This document shows, in pieces, positions 1 through 7,127 of a stretch of DNA of 19,247 nucleotides. The DNA comes from Acidobacteriota bacterium. GTDB taxonomy: Bacteria > Acidobacteriota > Terriglobia > Bryobacterales > JACQDG01. The translations under genes and the position numbers were made by a program. The stretch lies in NCBI GenBank assembly GCA_016201185.1, contig JACQDG010000458.1, positions 1 through 19,247 of the forward strand, given 5' to 3'. The notes beneath the pieces were generated by a model. The model did not search any database. It saw only the letters and a program-made list of their open reading frames with translations, and had not been told where the DNA came from. Each line of letters begins with the position of its first letter. Positions within the stretch are counted from its first letter, which is position 1.

Positions 1-1
1 C

Positions 2-175
2 GCAGCAACCGATCTACTGCTGCAACCAGTGATCCGGGCCGTGCTGGATGCATTGATCGGTCCTGGCAGGTATCACCTCCAATCACAGCATGACCCGGGT
101 CGGCGATACGGCTTTTTTATACGGGTGCAAGAGCCCGAATCGCTCCAGACTATGATCAACCGGCTCAAAGACTGA
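2..175 (+). CDS. C-terminal tail of an unrecognised protein (5' cut by window edge)
   Basis: An open frame enters from the left edge and runs 57 codons to a TGA at 173-175. The translation has a balanced, protein-like composition, beginning with a hydrophobic helix-like stretch (LLLQPVIRAVLDALIG) and ending with an amphipathic EPESLQTMINRLKD. The middle segment (GRYHLQSQ...RRYGFFIRV) alternates like beta strands, so a small alpha/beta domain end is possible. I do not recognise the family. No start is visible, so it is annotated as partial. The other two forward frames are shorter or less protein-like here. A minus-strand frame starting at 53 is a weaker alternative because its only GGAGG lies about 22 bases from the ATG. 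Confidence 0.4.
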   Translation, partial: AATDLLLQPVIRAVLDALIGPGRYHLQSQHDPGRRYGFFIRVQEPESLQTMINRLKD

Positions 176-291
176 ACCCACCTGGTACACCCAGTCCCAC
201 TTTCACAGTACCCCCGTACCCGCTCGGCCGGGCGCAAAATGAACCTCCAGCGTGATTGTTTTGCGGTCCGCTTTCCAGCTACCTTTGATCC

Positions 292-624
292 ATGCATGGG
301 ACTCAACAGGCGACGTCAGACACTGGTGTATATCGGCTGGCCGGCGCGGTGCTCTTGCAGGCCATTCAGGACGCCACCAGCCATTCCGCCGGAAAGCGAG
401 CCGGGGCCCTCCGGTGGATGATGAGCAACGCGGAAGCGACCTTCAGTTTTTCCTTCATCTGCCGGGTTCTGAACCGGGACCCGGAGGAGGTGCGGCGCTT
501 CTGCGAGCGCCAGATGGCCGCCAGGCAAAAGCCTCGCTTGCTCTTCCGCGACGAGATGAACCTAAGGCGAGACCACGTGGCGCTTAATAGTTCGCTCTCG
601 GATCCGCGGGCGGCATTGCGCTAA
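292..624 (+). CDS. Small hypothetical protein, 110 aa
   Basis: This is a 110-residue protein beginning at the ATG at 292. The C-terminal half (FSFSFICRVLNRDPEEVRRFCERQMA) has the look of a short helix-turn-helix-like module. It resembles a recurrent family of small hypothetical proteins that combine a tryptophan-containing helix with a motif like FSF-ICEVLGLDPEXVRR. That resemblance is from memory and gives no function. No clear Shine-Dalgarno precedes the ATG, and GTG codons further in are possible alternative starts. The first 15 or so residues look less conserved. Overlapping frames at 239-421 and 252-587 have low-complexity Arg/Pro-rich translations typical of shadows. The next gene starts 9 bases after the stop, so the two may be cotranscribed. 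Confidence 0.55.
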   Translation: MHGTQQATSDTGVYRLAGAVLLQAIQDATSHSAGKRAGALRWMMSNAEATFSFSFICRVLNRDPEEVRRFCERQMAARQKPRLLFRDEMNLRRDHVALNSSLSDPRAALR

Positions 625-633
625 GATGGTGGC

Positions 634-936
634 ATGCCAGCCGATGCATTTGAGATCGAATGTCCTTGCTGTAAAGCCTTCCTGAGAGTAGACCCCGAGA
701 CCAGGGCCGTAATTTTGCACGAGGCTCCCGAAAAACCCCCGGTTGTCGAAGATCTGCGCGAGGCGGTCCAGAAGCTCAAAGGGGAAGAGGGTAAGCGCGA
801 GCAGCTCTTCCGCAAGCAGGTGGAGGCGGAGAAGTCCCACGGCCGGGTGCTCGAGAAGAAGTTCGAGGAGCTGTTAAAGCAGGCCAAGTCCGAGCCGGCC
901 GGCAAGCCGGGCATCCGGGATATCGATCTGGATTGA
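634..936 (+). CDS. Cys-motif plus coiled-coil hypothetical protein, 100 aa
   Basis: This is a 100-residue protein with two parts. Residues 6-30 contain a CPCC motif (Cys10, Cys12, Cys13) in a short beta-like segment, which recalls half of a zinc ribbon. Residues 38-85 are strongly charged and helical (Lys/Glu/Arg-rich with Leu/Phe at heptad-like positions) and probably form a coiled coil. The tail is acidic (DIDLD). I have seen similar short proteins in Acidobacteria and Deltaproteobacteria annotated only as hypothetical, and no function is known to me. The ATG at 634 has a weak AGATGG in front of it. The gene ends 3 bases before the 3' end of the convergent binding-protein gene, with no terminator hairpin between them. 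Confidence 0.65.
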   Translation: MPADAFEIECPCCKAFLRVDPETRAVILHEAPEKPPVVEDLREAVQKLKGEEGKREQLFRKQVEAEKSHGRVLEKKFEELLKQAKSEPAGKPGIRDIDLD

Positions 937-939
937 GCC

Positions 940-1815
940 CTACAGACCCTTCTGGGTCCGAAATTCCCGGACCACTTCTCTTACATCTCGATGCAGGCCG
1001 TCGAGGGCGTAATTCAACCGGCGCATTTCTTCCTCTGAAATCGTGCCTGCGAGCTCGCTCAGCCCCTTACCCACTTCCGGGTGGCGGGCCAGGGTGTCGC
1101 TGCCTACAACAGGTACGGCCTCATAGGGCGGGAAATAGTTGCGGTCGTCCTCCAGCACGATTAAATCCATGGCCGCAATGAGCCCGTCGGTGGAATTGCC
1201 GGCCACCAGATCGACCTGCTTCTCCCTCAACGCCCGGTACAACAGGCCCAAGTCCATGATGCGCGGCGGGGCAGCGAACCGGAGCTGGTAAGTTTCTGCC
1301 AAGCCGCGGAAGCCGTCCGGGCGCTCCATGAATTCGTAACCGAAGCCGGCCCGCCACTGCGGCGTGTACTGCGCCGCCTGGGAAAGCGTTTTCAGGTTCC
1401 AGCGTCGCGCGTCCTCCCCGCGAATGACAATGGCGAAGGTATTGTTGAAGCCCAGCGGCTGGGTCACTTCCAAGCCGAAGCGGCGAGCGTACTCGTCCTT
1501 CACCTTACGATATACTTCAGCCGGGCTGCCTTCCGGGCGCTGTTTCAGGATAGCGGTCAGGGCCGTGCCGGTGTATTCCACGTAAACGTCGATGCGGCCG
1601 GCCAGGATGGCTTGCTGGCAGATGTAGCTGCCATTCAAGTAAAACCGGCGATCGACCGGAAGCCCCGTGCGGGACTCCAGGTGCTGGGCCACCAGCTCAC
1701 CGAGGATGACTTGCTCGGTGAAGTTTTTCGAGCCGACCACGATGCGGCGTTCGCGCTGCGCCGCGCACCCCGAGAGAGCCGCCACGACAACTGCGTAAAG
1801 AAACGTCCGCCGCAT
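940..1815 (-). CDS. Substrate-binding lipoprotein of a glycine betaine/osmoprotectant-type ABC importer
   Basis: This is the extracytoplasmic binding protein of an OpuBC/OpuCC/OsmX-type importer, 291 aa. The N-terminus is a lipoprotein signal (RR at 2-3, hydrophobic 5-13, lipobox L14-S15-G16-C17). The mature part carries family hallmarks: VGSKNFTEQ (27-35), DVYVEYTGTAL (76-86), LGFNNTFAI (121-129), and the hinge-region DLGLLYRALREKQVDLVAGNSTDGLI spanning about 188-213. Family members bind choline, betaines, carnitine or, in the related EgtU proteins, ergothioneine; the ligand cannot be read from sequence alone. The ATG lies 2 nt after the permease stop (TAG-TC-ATG), so translation is probably coupled. 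It is the last gene of the four-gene operon. Confidence 0.92.
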   Translation of the reverse strand: MRRTFLYAVVVAALSGCAAQRERRIVVGSKNFTEQVILGELVAQHLESRTGLPVDRRFYLNGSYICQQAILAGRIDVYVEYTGTALTAILKQRPEGSPAEVYRKVKDEYARRFGLEVTQPLGFNNTFAIVIRGEDARRWNLKTLSQAAQYTPQWRAGFGYEFMERPDGFRGLAETYQLRFAAPPRIMDLGLLYRALREKQVDLVAGNSTDGLIAAMDLIVLEDDRNYFPPYEAVPVVGSDTLARHPEVGKGLSELAGTISEEEMRRLNYALDGLHRDVREVVREFRTQKGL

Positions 1816-1817
1816 GA

Positions 1818-2453
1818 CTACCGGCCGGGGGCCAGGCGCCGCTCCGCCAGGCCCAGGCTCAAATCGGCCAGGAGCGCCAGAAGGGCCGCGGGTATGGCGC
1901 CGGCCAGGATCAACTGGTTATCAACCATCGCCACGCCGCGAAAGATATATTCGCCCAGGCCGCCTGCCCCGACGGCAGCGGCAATCGTCGCCACGCCCAC
2001 CGAGATCACCGTGGCCACGCGCACTCCGGCCAGGATCACAGCCAGCGCCAGCGGCAGCTCAACCTGCCACAGCAACTGCTGGTCGGTCATTCCCATGCCG
2101 CGACCGGCCTCGACCACGGCGCGGTCCACGCCCGTGATCCCCGTATAGGTATTACGAATGATGGGAAGCAGGGCGTAGAGGGTGAGCGCCAGAATGGCCA
2201 GCCGCTCGGCCCGCTCGCCGATCCACGGCGCCGGCAGCAGGAAACCGAACAGGGCCAGGCTGGGAATGGTTTGCAAAATATTGGCTGTCCCCAAGACCGG
2301 TTTGCTTAGGGAGGGGCGTCGCGTGAGCAGAATGCCCAGCGGGACGCCCACGACAACCGCCAGAAGCGTGGAGACTCCTACTAGCCAGAGATGCTCCAGG
2401 GTCAAGTCGAGCACCTCGGCTCCGTTGCGGAAAAAAAATTGGAAGACGTTCAA
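1818..2453 (-). CDS. Osmoprotectant-type ABC importer, permease subunit (TTG start)
   Basis: This is an inner-membrane permease of the OpuBB/OpuCB class, 211 aa, the usual size for stand-alone subunits, with about five or six hydrophobic helices. The EAA-type loop that contacts the ATPase is visible as VEAGRGMGMTDQQLLWQVELPLA near residues 135-157. The N-terminus reads LEHLWLVGVSTLLAVVVGVPLGILLTRR, typical of the family. The start is taken as TTG at 2453 because a perfect GGAGG lies 6 nt upstream (2460-2464) and no ATG or GTG is better placed. A run of eight A/T bases near 2431-2438 encodes the FQFFF segment. The gene sits 40 nt after the ATPase gene and 2 nt before the binding-protein gene. 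Confidence 0.92.
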   Translation of the reverse strand: MNVFQFFFRNGAEVLDLTLEHLWLVGVSTLLAVVVGVPLGILLTRRPSLSKPVLGTANILQTIPSLALFGFLLPAPWIGERAERLAILALTLYALLPIIRNTYTGITGVDRAVVEAGRGMGMTDQQLLWQVELPLALAVILAGVRVATVISVGVATIAAAVGAGGLGEYIFRGVAMVDNQLILAGAIPAALLALLADLSLGLAERRLAPGR

Positions 2454-2459
2454 GGCAGA

Positions 2460-2464
2460 CCTCC
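2460..2464 (-). promoter_or_regulatory. Shine-Dalgarno fixing the permease TTG start
   Basis: A perfect GGAGG on the minus strand lies 6 nt before the TTG at 2453. It is the only well-placed ribosome binding site in the 40-nt gap after the ATPase gene, and it supports the non-AUG start. Confidence 0.7.
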
Positions 2465-2493
2465 AAAGATTTAGGATCCCTGTTAAGGCGCGT

Positions 2494-3261
2494 TCATTCG
2501 CGGCTGGTTTGTTCCGTTCTGAACGCCGCTAGATAAGCCGCCGCGTAGGGCTCGGTCGCGCGTAGAAACTCTGCCGGCGTGTAAAGCCCCACTAGCCGTC
2601 CGGCCTCGAAAAGTGCCACCCGCGTGCCCAGCAACAGGGCTTCCCGCAGGTCGTGGGTCACAAACAGTATGGTCTTGTTTAGCTTCTGCTGCAGCGCCAG
2701 GAACTCCCGCTGCAGTTCCGCCCGGGTGACAGGGTCAAGCGCGCCGAAAGGTTCATCCATCAGTAGAATCGGCGGGTCAGCGGCTAGGGCGCGAGCCACA
2801 CCGACGCGCTGCCGCTGCCCTCCGGAAAGCTCACGCGGATAGCGCCGCGCAAACTGCCGGTCCAGGCCCACCAGAGCCAGCAATTCTTCGACCCGCGCGC
2901 GGATCCGCTCCGGCGACCAGCCTTCGATGCTGCAAACCAACCCCACGTTGCGCTCGACCGTGAAATGGGGGAACAGGCCCACTTCCTGGATCACGTAGCC
3001 GATACGGCGTCGCAGGCGGATAAGGTCCCACTCGGTCGACGGGCGGCCCTCGATTCGCACTTGGCCGGCGCTCGGATCCAGAAGCCGGTTGACGAGTTTC
3101 AGGGTGGTCGTTTTTCCTGAGCCGCTGCGCCCCAAAAGAACTAGGATTTCCCCGCCGCGCACTTCCAGGTTCAGGTTATGGAGCAGCCCCCGATCCTGGT
3201 CGACGCGGTAAGCAACATCGCGAAATTCGATGACGGCGTCGTCTGTTGGCGGCATGGTCAC
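2494..3261 (-). CDS. Osmoprotectant-type ABC importer, ATP-binding subunit
   Basis: This is the cytoplasmic ATPase that powers the importer, of the ProV/OpuCA/OpuBA class. All ABC motifs are intact: Walker A GRSGSGKT (44-51), Q-loop Gln92, signature LSGGQ (145-149), Walker B ILLMDEPFGALDP (from 165) and switch His203 (VTHD). At 255 residues it lacks the C-terminal CBS-domain pair present in longer OpuCA-type subunits, so ionic-strength gating through CBS domains is not expected. The GTG at 3261 overlaps the methyltransferase stop as GTGA. An ATG two codons later (3255) is an alternative start. The overlap argues for coupled translation with the methyltransferase. Confidence 0.94.
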   Translation of the reverse strand: MTMPPTDDAVIEFRDVAYRVDQDRGLLHNLNLEVRGGEILVLLGRSGSGKTTTLKLVNRLLDPSAGQVRIEGRPSTEWDLIRLRRRIGYVIQEVGLFPHFTVERNVGLVCSIEGWSPERIRARVEELLALVGLDRQFARRYPRELSGGQRQRVGVARALAADPPILLMDEPFGALDPVTRAELQREFLALQQKLNKTILFVTHDLREALLLGTRVALFEAGRLVGLYTPAEFLRATEPYAAAYLAAFRTEQTSRE

Positions 3262-4208
3262 CGGGAGCCTGGCGCCGCGAGCAGCATTGTGAAGCGCCGG
3301 TCCTCACTCTGGTATTCCGCGAGTGGCTCAAACCCCCCGGCGTCCCGAATCAGCCGCTCAAAAGTCCCCGGCGCGTATTTGTAGGAGCAGTTCATGGCGA
3401 GTTTTTCGTCGGCTTGGAGCTCGACCTGCCGCCCCGCAAGCAGAATCTGGAGCCGCCGTTCCACACGGAAGTGTTTTGTCACCCGGTACAGGCCTTCCAC
3501 GCGCGGATCCCCATCGCTGGCGAACACCAGGGCGCCGTCGCGGCCCTCCTCCAAACCAACGCTCTCGAGCGGCGCAAACGCAAAGCGGCGGTTCACCGGG
3601 TTGTCGTAGCCGGCCATGGTATCGACGGAGTTGAAGACCTCGCCGTCGAGAAGCAGGCGATCCTGAGGGCCCACCAGGCCCCGCAAGGAAGCCAGAAAGT
3701 CGAGCGGGTGAATCACCCCCAACGAATTGCCGAGCACCGCGTACAGCCGGGGACCGTCGGCCGAGGCGGCCAGTGCCGCAGCGGTTTTCGGGTCGGCCAG
3801 GTCGGCTTTGATCCCTGCAGCAGGGAAGCTGGCCTCTCTCGCCTGCATCAGCGCCAGCTCCAGCAGCGCCAGGCTGGAATCCACGGGCCGGTAGCGCACC
3901 TCTGCTCCGGCGGTCCGGAGCGCCTGCAAGAGCAGCAGATCCTTATCCCCCTGTCCCGCCCCCAGGCTGACGACTTCGATGGCCGGGGCCCGCACCAACC
4001 CGGCCATATCGGCAGCATGCTTCGATACCAGCTCGTAGGAGCGAGAGAAGTTCCTGTAAGGCCGGGCGCCCTGGCAAAGCTCCAGCCAGGCCTTTACCGA
4101 GAGCGGAAACCAGTAAAAGAATTTCTCGGGAAGGTAGTGCTTCTCGAAAGCCGTGAGGAATTCCTCAGCCAGCTCGCTTTCGGTCTGCAGAACTTCTATG
4201 GGGAGCAT
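3258..4208 (-). CDS. EgtD-like SAM-dependent amino-acid N-methyltransferase
   Basis: This is a 316-aa protein of the histidine-specific methyltransferase family (Methyltransf_33, EgtD-like). These enzymes transfer methyl groups from SAM to the alpha-amino group of an amino acid to make a betaine such as hercynine. Visible elements are the SAM-binding loop VSLGAGQGDKD (80-90), an acidic ribose-binding position in RPVD (Asp110), GNSLG (160-164), a RLLLDGE strand (184-190), YDNP (201-204) and the late SYKYAPGTF segment (275-283). By my unaided alignment, Val165 stands where EgtD has a substrate-binding Asn, and Asn273 stands where it has the imidazole-contacting Glu; Ser275 and Tyr201 are kept. 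The substrate may therefore not be histidine. It is the first gene of the operon with the importer. No Egt sulfur-transfer genes are in the window. Confidence 0.82.
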   Translation of the reverse strand: MLPIEVLQTESELAEEFLTAFEKHYLPEKFFYWFPLSVKAWLELCQGARPYRNFSRSYELVSKHAADMAGLVRAPAIEVVSLGAGQGDKDLLLLQALRTAGAEVRYRPVDSSLALLELALMQAREASFPAAGIKADLADPKTAAALAASADGPRLYAVLGNSLGVIHPLDFLASLRGLVGPQDRLLLDGEVFNSVDTMAGYDNPVNRRFAFAPLESVGLEEGRDGALVFASDGDPRVEGLYRVTKHFRVERRLQILLAGRQVELQADEKLAMNCSYKYAPGTFERLIRDAGGFEPLAEYQSEDRRFTMLLAAPGSR

Positions 4209-4233
4209 GGCCAGTCGGGACCCGCGTGCACTG

Positions 4234-4263
4234 AGGCTAGCAACCGGTCTTGCAGACTGTCAA
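4234..4263 (-). promoter_or_regulatory. Candidate sigma70-type promoter for the methyltransferase-importer operon
   Basis: On the minus strand a perfect TTGACA (4258-4263) is followed after 18 nt by TAGCCT (4234-4239), which keeps T1, A2 and T6 of the -10 consensus. Transcription would start near 4227 and leave a leader of about 20 nt before the ATG at 4208. It lies in the 102-bp gap after cinA, consistent with a separate transcription unit. Confidence 0.4.
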
Positions 4264-4310
4264 ACTCCGCTGCATTGCACTAGCGGCGCGCGAGGAAGCA
4301 GGGGTGGGCA

Positions 4311-5561
4311 TCAGGTGAAAAGCCGCCGGCGGATCAGGTCCAGGGCCATCTGGGTGGCCTGGAGGCGGATGCGTTCCCGCTCGCCGAGGAACTGGCGCTC
4401 TTTCACTTCGCAGCCCTCTTTATCCGCCACGGCGATGTAGACTAGCCCGGTGGGCTTGGGGCCGCCGGCGCCCGCCCCGGTGTCGAGCGTCGGGCCGGCT
4501 ACTCCCGTCACTGCCACGCCGATGGTGCTGCCGGCCGCGCGGCGCGCTGCCTGCGCCATTTCCCGCGCGGCCTCGGCGCTCACCGCGCCGTGGCCGGCCA
4601 GGGTCTGCTCACTCACTCCCAGCCACTGCTGCTTGGCGCGGTTCGTGTAAGTTACCCATCCGCCCAGGAAATACTTCGAGCTTCCCGGCACGGAAGTGAT
4701 ACGCTCGGCAAGCATGCCCCCGGTACAGCTTTCTGCCAGAGCCAGAGTGGCCCCACGCGCTTCGAGCATCTTCCCCACTACTTCCTCCAGCGACTCGCCG
4801 CAGCGGGTGTAGACCCGATCGCCCAGGTCGGCCTCGATCTGGCGGCTCACCTCCTCCGCTACCACGCGCGCTTCCGGCTCACTGGCGCCGTAAGCGCGCA
4901 GATGAACCTGGATGTCTCCCGGCGCCGCCAGGATGGTGGTCACCGGGTTTTGATAGCGCGTGTAGATGGGAGAAATGCGCTGGTCCAAATCCGACTCGGC
5001 CATGCCCGCCACGCGCAGAATGATTGTCACGATGTAACGCGGCGGGACAACCTGGCGAAGCCGCGGCAGGCACTCCCGCTCGAACATGGGCTTTAATTCG
5101 CTTGGCGGGCCGGGCAGCAGGATCACGACACCGGCTTCGTCGGCGAGCCACTGGCCGGGAGCCGTACCCCGGTCGTTGGGCAGCGCTTCGGCGCCTTCGA
5201 GGACGTAAGCTTGACGGCGGTTGATCTCCGCCATGGGGCGGTTGAAGGCACGAAAGCGGCGCTCGATGGCATCCAGGATCTCCTGTTGAAAGACCAGCTC
5301 GCGCCGGCAAGCGACGCCTACGGCATCCCGGGTGACGTCGTCCTCCGTCGGCCCCAGCCCTCCGCTCAGGATCAGCAGCGGGACCCGGGTCCGCGCCTGC
5401 TCGACAGCCGCCGTCAGCCGCGCGCGGTCGTCGCCCACTACTGCCTTACCTACTACTTCGACACCTATCTCGTTGAGCTTCTGCGTCAGGTAAAGGGAAT
5501 TAGTGTCAACGCGCTCCGGGGTGAGCAACTCGGAGCCGATGGCCAGGATCTCAGCGTTCAT
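4311..5561 (-). CDS. cinA: CinA family protein, NMN amidohydrolase-type C-terminal domain
   Basis: This is a full-length two-domain CinA, 416 aa. The N-terminal MoCF/COG1058 domain shows IGSELL (8-13), DTNS (19-22), SGGLGPTEDDVTRDA (66-80) and LLPGPPSELKPMF (148-160); in related proteins it acts as an ADP-ribose pyrophosphatase. The C-terminal PncC-type domain shows ESCTGG (277-282), the VTYTN stretch (303-307) and VTGVAGP (351-357), expected for deamidation of nicotinamide mononucleotide in NAD salvage. The ATG at 5561 begins 8 nt after the preceding propeller gene, so the gene is likely in the same operon as pgpA. This matches the frequent pgpA-cinA neighbourhood in bacteria. recA, which often follows, is absent here. 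Confidence 0.93.
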   Translation of the reverse strand: MNAEILAIGSELLTPERVDTNSLYLTQKLNEIGVEVVGKAVVGDDRARLTAAVEQARTRVPLLILSGGLGPTEDDVTRDAVGVACRRELVFQQEILDAIERRFRAFNRPMAEINRRQAYVLEGAEALPNDRGTAPGQWLADEAGVVILLPGPPSELKPMFERECLPRLRQVVPPRYIVTIILRVAGMAESDLDQRISPIYTRYQNPVTTILAAPGDIQVHLRAYGASEPEARVVAEEVSRQIEADLGDRVYTRCGESLEEVVGKMLEARGATLALAESCTGGMLAERITSVPGSSKYFLGGWVTYTNRAKQQWLGVSEQTLAGHGAVSAEAAREMAQAARRAAGSTIGVAVTGVAGPTLDTGAGAGGPKPTGLVYIAVADKEGCEVKERQFLGERERIRLQATQMALDLIRRRLFT

Positions 5562-5569
5562 GAGCGGCG

Positions 5570-6631
5570 CTAATCCGGGATCTCGACTCGGTAGAGGGAA
5601 TTGTTGGTGGCCACGATGGCTGTGTGCGCCGAGGCGAAGGCCAGGCCCACGATGCCCGGCCCGGAAAGCGCCAGTTCCGGCTTACGGTCCTGATCCATGC
5701 GCCATATGCCCTTCCGCCCTCCCAATGAGGCGGCCACGTAGAGGCGTCCCTTTGCGTCGAAGGCCATTCCCTGCGGTCGCCCTAGCCCACGGTAATAGGT
5801 TTCCACTTCCCCCTTACGGTTGATGCGGTGGATGCAATCGAAGCTGGACGTGGTGGGCCCGGTCACAAACAGGTTCTGGTCCGGTCCCACGGCCAGGTGG
5901 TAGGCCGAGACGGAGGGCTCGAGCGTGGCAAACACGAAGATCTGCCGCGCCGGAGCCATGCTGGGCGCGATTTTGAAGATGGTGCCGCTGCGGTCACCCA
6001 CGTATAGATTCCCTTCTTCGTCGAACGCCAGGCCGGTGGCCACGCCCATCCCCTCGGCATAAACGCTCATCTTGCCGCTGGGCGCCACCTGGTAGATCGT
6101 GCCGTCAAAGCGGCTCGAAACGAGCAGCATCCCTTCGCGGTCCACGGCCAGCCCGGTGGCGTTCATCAATTCTTTGACAAAAGGCTTCGCCTCGTAGTTT
6201 GTCTGGATCTTGTAGACCGACACGGGAACCTTTTGCCCTCGCGACCCGCTGAAGGTGGTATAGATGCTGCCCTGCAAATCCACCACCGGGTTGGCCACCG
6301 GATGCAGATTTTCGGCGATCGGCAAGCCCACGTGGCAGGTATAGGGCGAGCTGGAGGCCTCGCGGTTTTCCACGACCAATTCTCCCACCGTAGCCCCCTC
6401 TGGCACGCGCACCACCATGAAATCGCTTCCGCCAATGACGAGCTGAGCCTCGACCTCGCCGAAGCGCACCCTGGGCCGCTCCTCGCCGTTCACGCGGAAG
6501 CGGCTTCCGTGGACCACAAACTCTCCGCCGACAATAGCGGCTGCCGGCCTCACGCTGGAGATTTGTGGCCGCACGCTCTCTTTTCTCGGGAACGGCATGA
6601 CGTAAAACCAACTCTCCCAGTCGCCGGCCAT
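5570..6631 (-). CDS. IPT/TIG-domain plus NHL/SMP-30-like beta-propeller protein
   Basis: This is a 353-residue protein in two parts. Residues 22-93 fit an IPT/TIG immunoglobulin-like fold (PQISSVRPAAAIVGGEFVVHGSRF, then VRFGEVEAQL and VRVPEGATVGELVVEN). Residues 105-353 form a repeated beta-propeller of the NHL/SMP-30 type, with recurring blade signatures such as NATGLAVDREGMLLVSS, VATGLAFDEEGNLYVGD and RPQGMAFDAKGRLYVAAS. No signal peptide or membrane helix is evident, so a cytoplasmic location is likely. The propeller could be a binding scaffold or an enzyme; no catalytic residues can be assigned. The ATG at 6631 is preferred although its ribosome site is weak, and Met12 (6598) is an alternative. 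The gene lies 10 nt after pgpA and 8 nt before cinA. Confidence 0.8.
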   Translation of the reverse strand: MAGDWESWFYVMPFPRKESVRPQISSVRPAAAIVGGEFVVHGSRFRVNGEERPRVRFGEVEAQLVIGGSDFMVVRVPEGATVGELVVENREASSSPYTCHVGLPIAENLHPVANPVVDLQGSIYTTFSGSRGQKVPVSVYKIQTNYEAKPFVKELMNATGLAVDREGMLLVSSRFDGTIYQVAPSGKMSVYAEGMGVATGLAFDEEGNLYVGDRSGTIFKIAPSMAPARQIFVFATLEPSVSAYHLAVGPDQNLFVTGPTTSSFDCIHRINRKGEVETYYRGLGRPQGMAFDAKGRLYVAASLGGRKGIWRMDQDRKPELALSGPGIVGLAFASAHTAIVATNNSLYRVEIPD

Positions 6632-6641
6632 TCCGCCGGCT

Positions 6642-7127
6642 TCACTTAGAGTTTAACCATCGCAGCCCGAACAGCACAACGGCGCCGTAAACGCCTGCGA
6701 CAAGATCGTCCGCCACGATGCCCCAACCGCCCGGCAGCCGTTCGGCCGCCCGGGCGGGAAAAGGTTTCCAGATATCAAACAATCGAAACAGGGCCAGACC
6801 GGCCAGCCAGTATTTCCACTGGCGGCCAGGGGCCGCAGCCAGGGTCAGCCACTGGCCCAACACTTCATCCACCACCACAGCCTGCGGATCCTTTTCCCCG
6901 AAATGTTCGCAGGCACGGTTCGAAGCCCATACCCCCGGCAGCAGGAGCAGCAGCGCCGCCACGGCCAGGGTCCAGGCGGGCCAGGCGGTAAGAACCAGCA
7001 GCGGCCACGCCACGAGGATGGCGCCCAGAGAGCCGGCTGTTCCGGGAGCCACCGGCGAAAAGCCGCTTCCTCCCCAGCTCGCCAGCCATATCGACAGCGG
7101 CCAGGCGGGTTTACTCGGCATTGTCAC
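6642..7127 (-). CDS. pgpA: Phosphatidylglycerophosphatase A
   Basis: This integral membrane phosphatase converts phosphatidylglycerol phosphate to phosphatidylglycerol. The 161-aa product has the family motifs in order: GFSPVAPGTAGSL (22-34), VVVDEVLGQWLTL (84-96), FRLFDIWKPFP (114-124) and GGWGIVADDLVAGVYG (133-148). Hydrophobic helices lie near 33-65, 104-118 and 139-157. The length is normal for the family. The start is either GTG at 7127 or ATG at 7121, overlapping the yacG stop by 17 or 11 nt respectively; no Shine-Dalgarno decides between them. Coupled translation with yacG is likely. Confidence 0.95.
   Translation of the reverse strand: MTMPSKPAWPLSIWLASWGGSGFSPVAPGTAGSLGAILVAWPLLVLTAWPAWTLAVAALLLLLPGVWASNRACEHFGEKDPQAVVVDEVLGQWLTLAAAPGRQWKYWLAGLALFRLFDIWKPFPARAAERLPGGWGIVADDLVAGVYGAVVLFGLRWLNSK

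Noticed and set aside
1..80. Minus-strand ATG at 53 with GGAGG at 76-80, a possible gene running off the left edge
   Set aside because: The spacing of about 22 nt is too long for initiation, and the + strand frame in the same place is more protein-like.
101..128. Repeated ATACGG around a T-run, considered as a terminator
   Set aside because: The two copies are direct rather than inverted repeats, so no stem forms before the T-run; the stretch is also inside the partial coding frame.
256..285. TTGTTT-18-TACCTT as a promoter for the 110-residue gene
   Set aside because: Both boxes are weak and transcription would start at the ATG itself; too little support.
3246..4283. 345-codon + strand frame opposite the methyltransferase
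   Set aside because: It is antisense to a gene with clear SAM-binding motifs; its composition (His, Gln, Arg, Pro) is shadow-like and it has no ribosome site.
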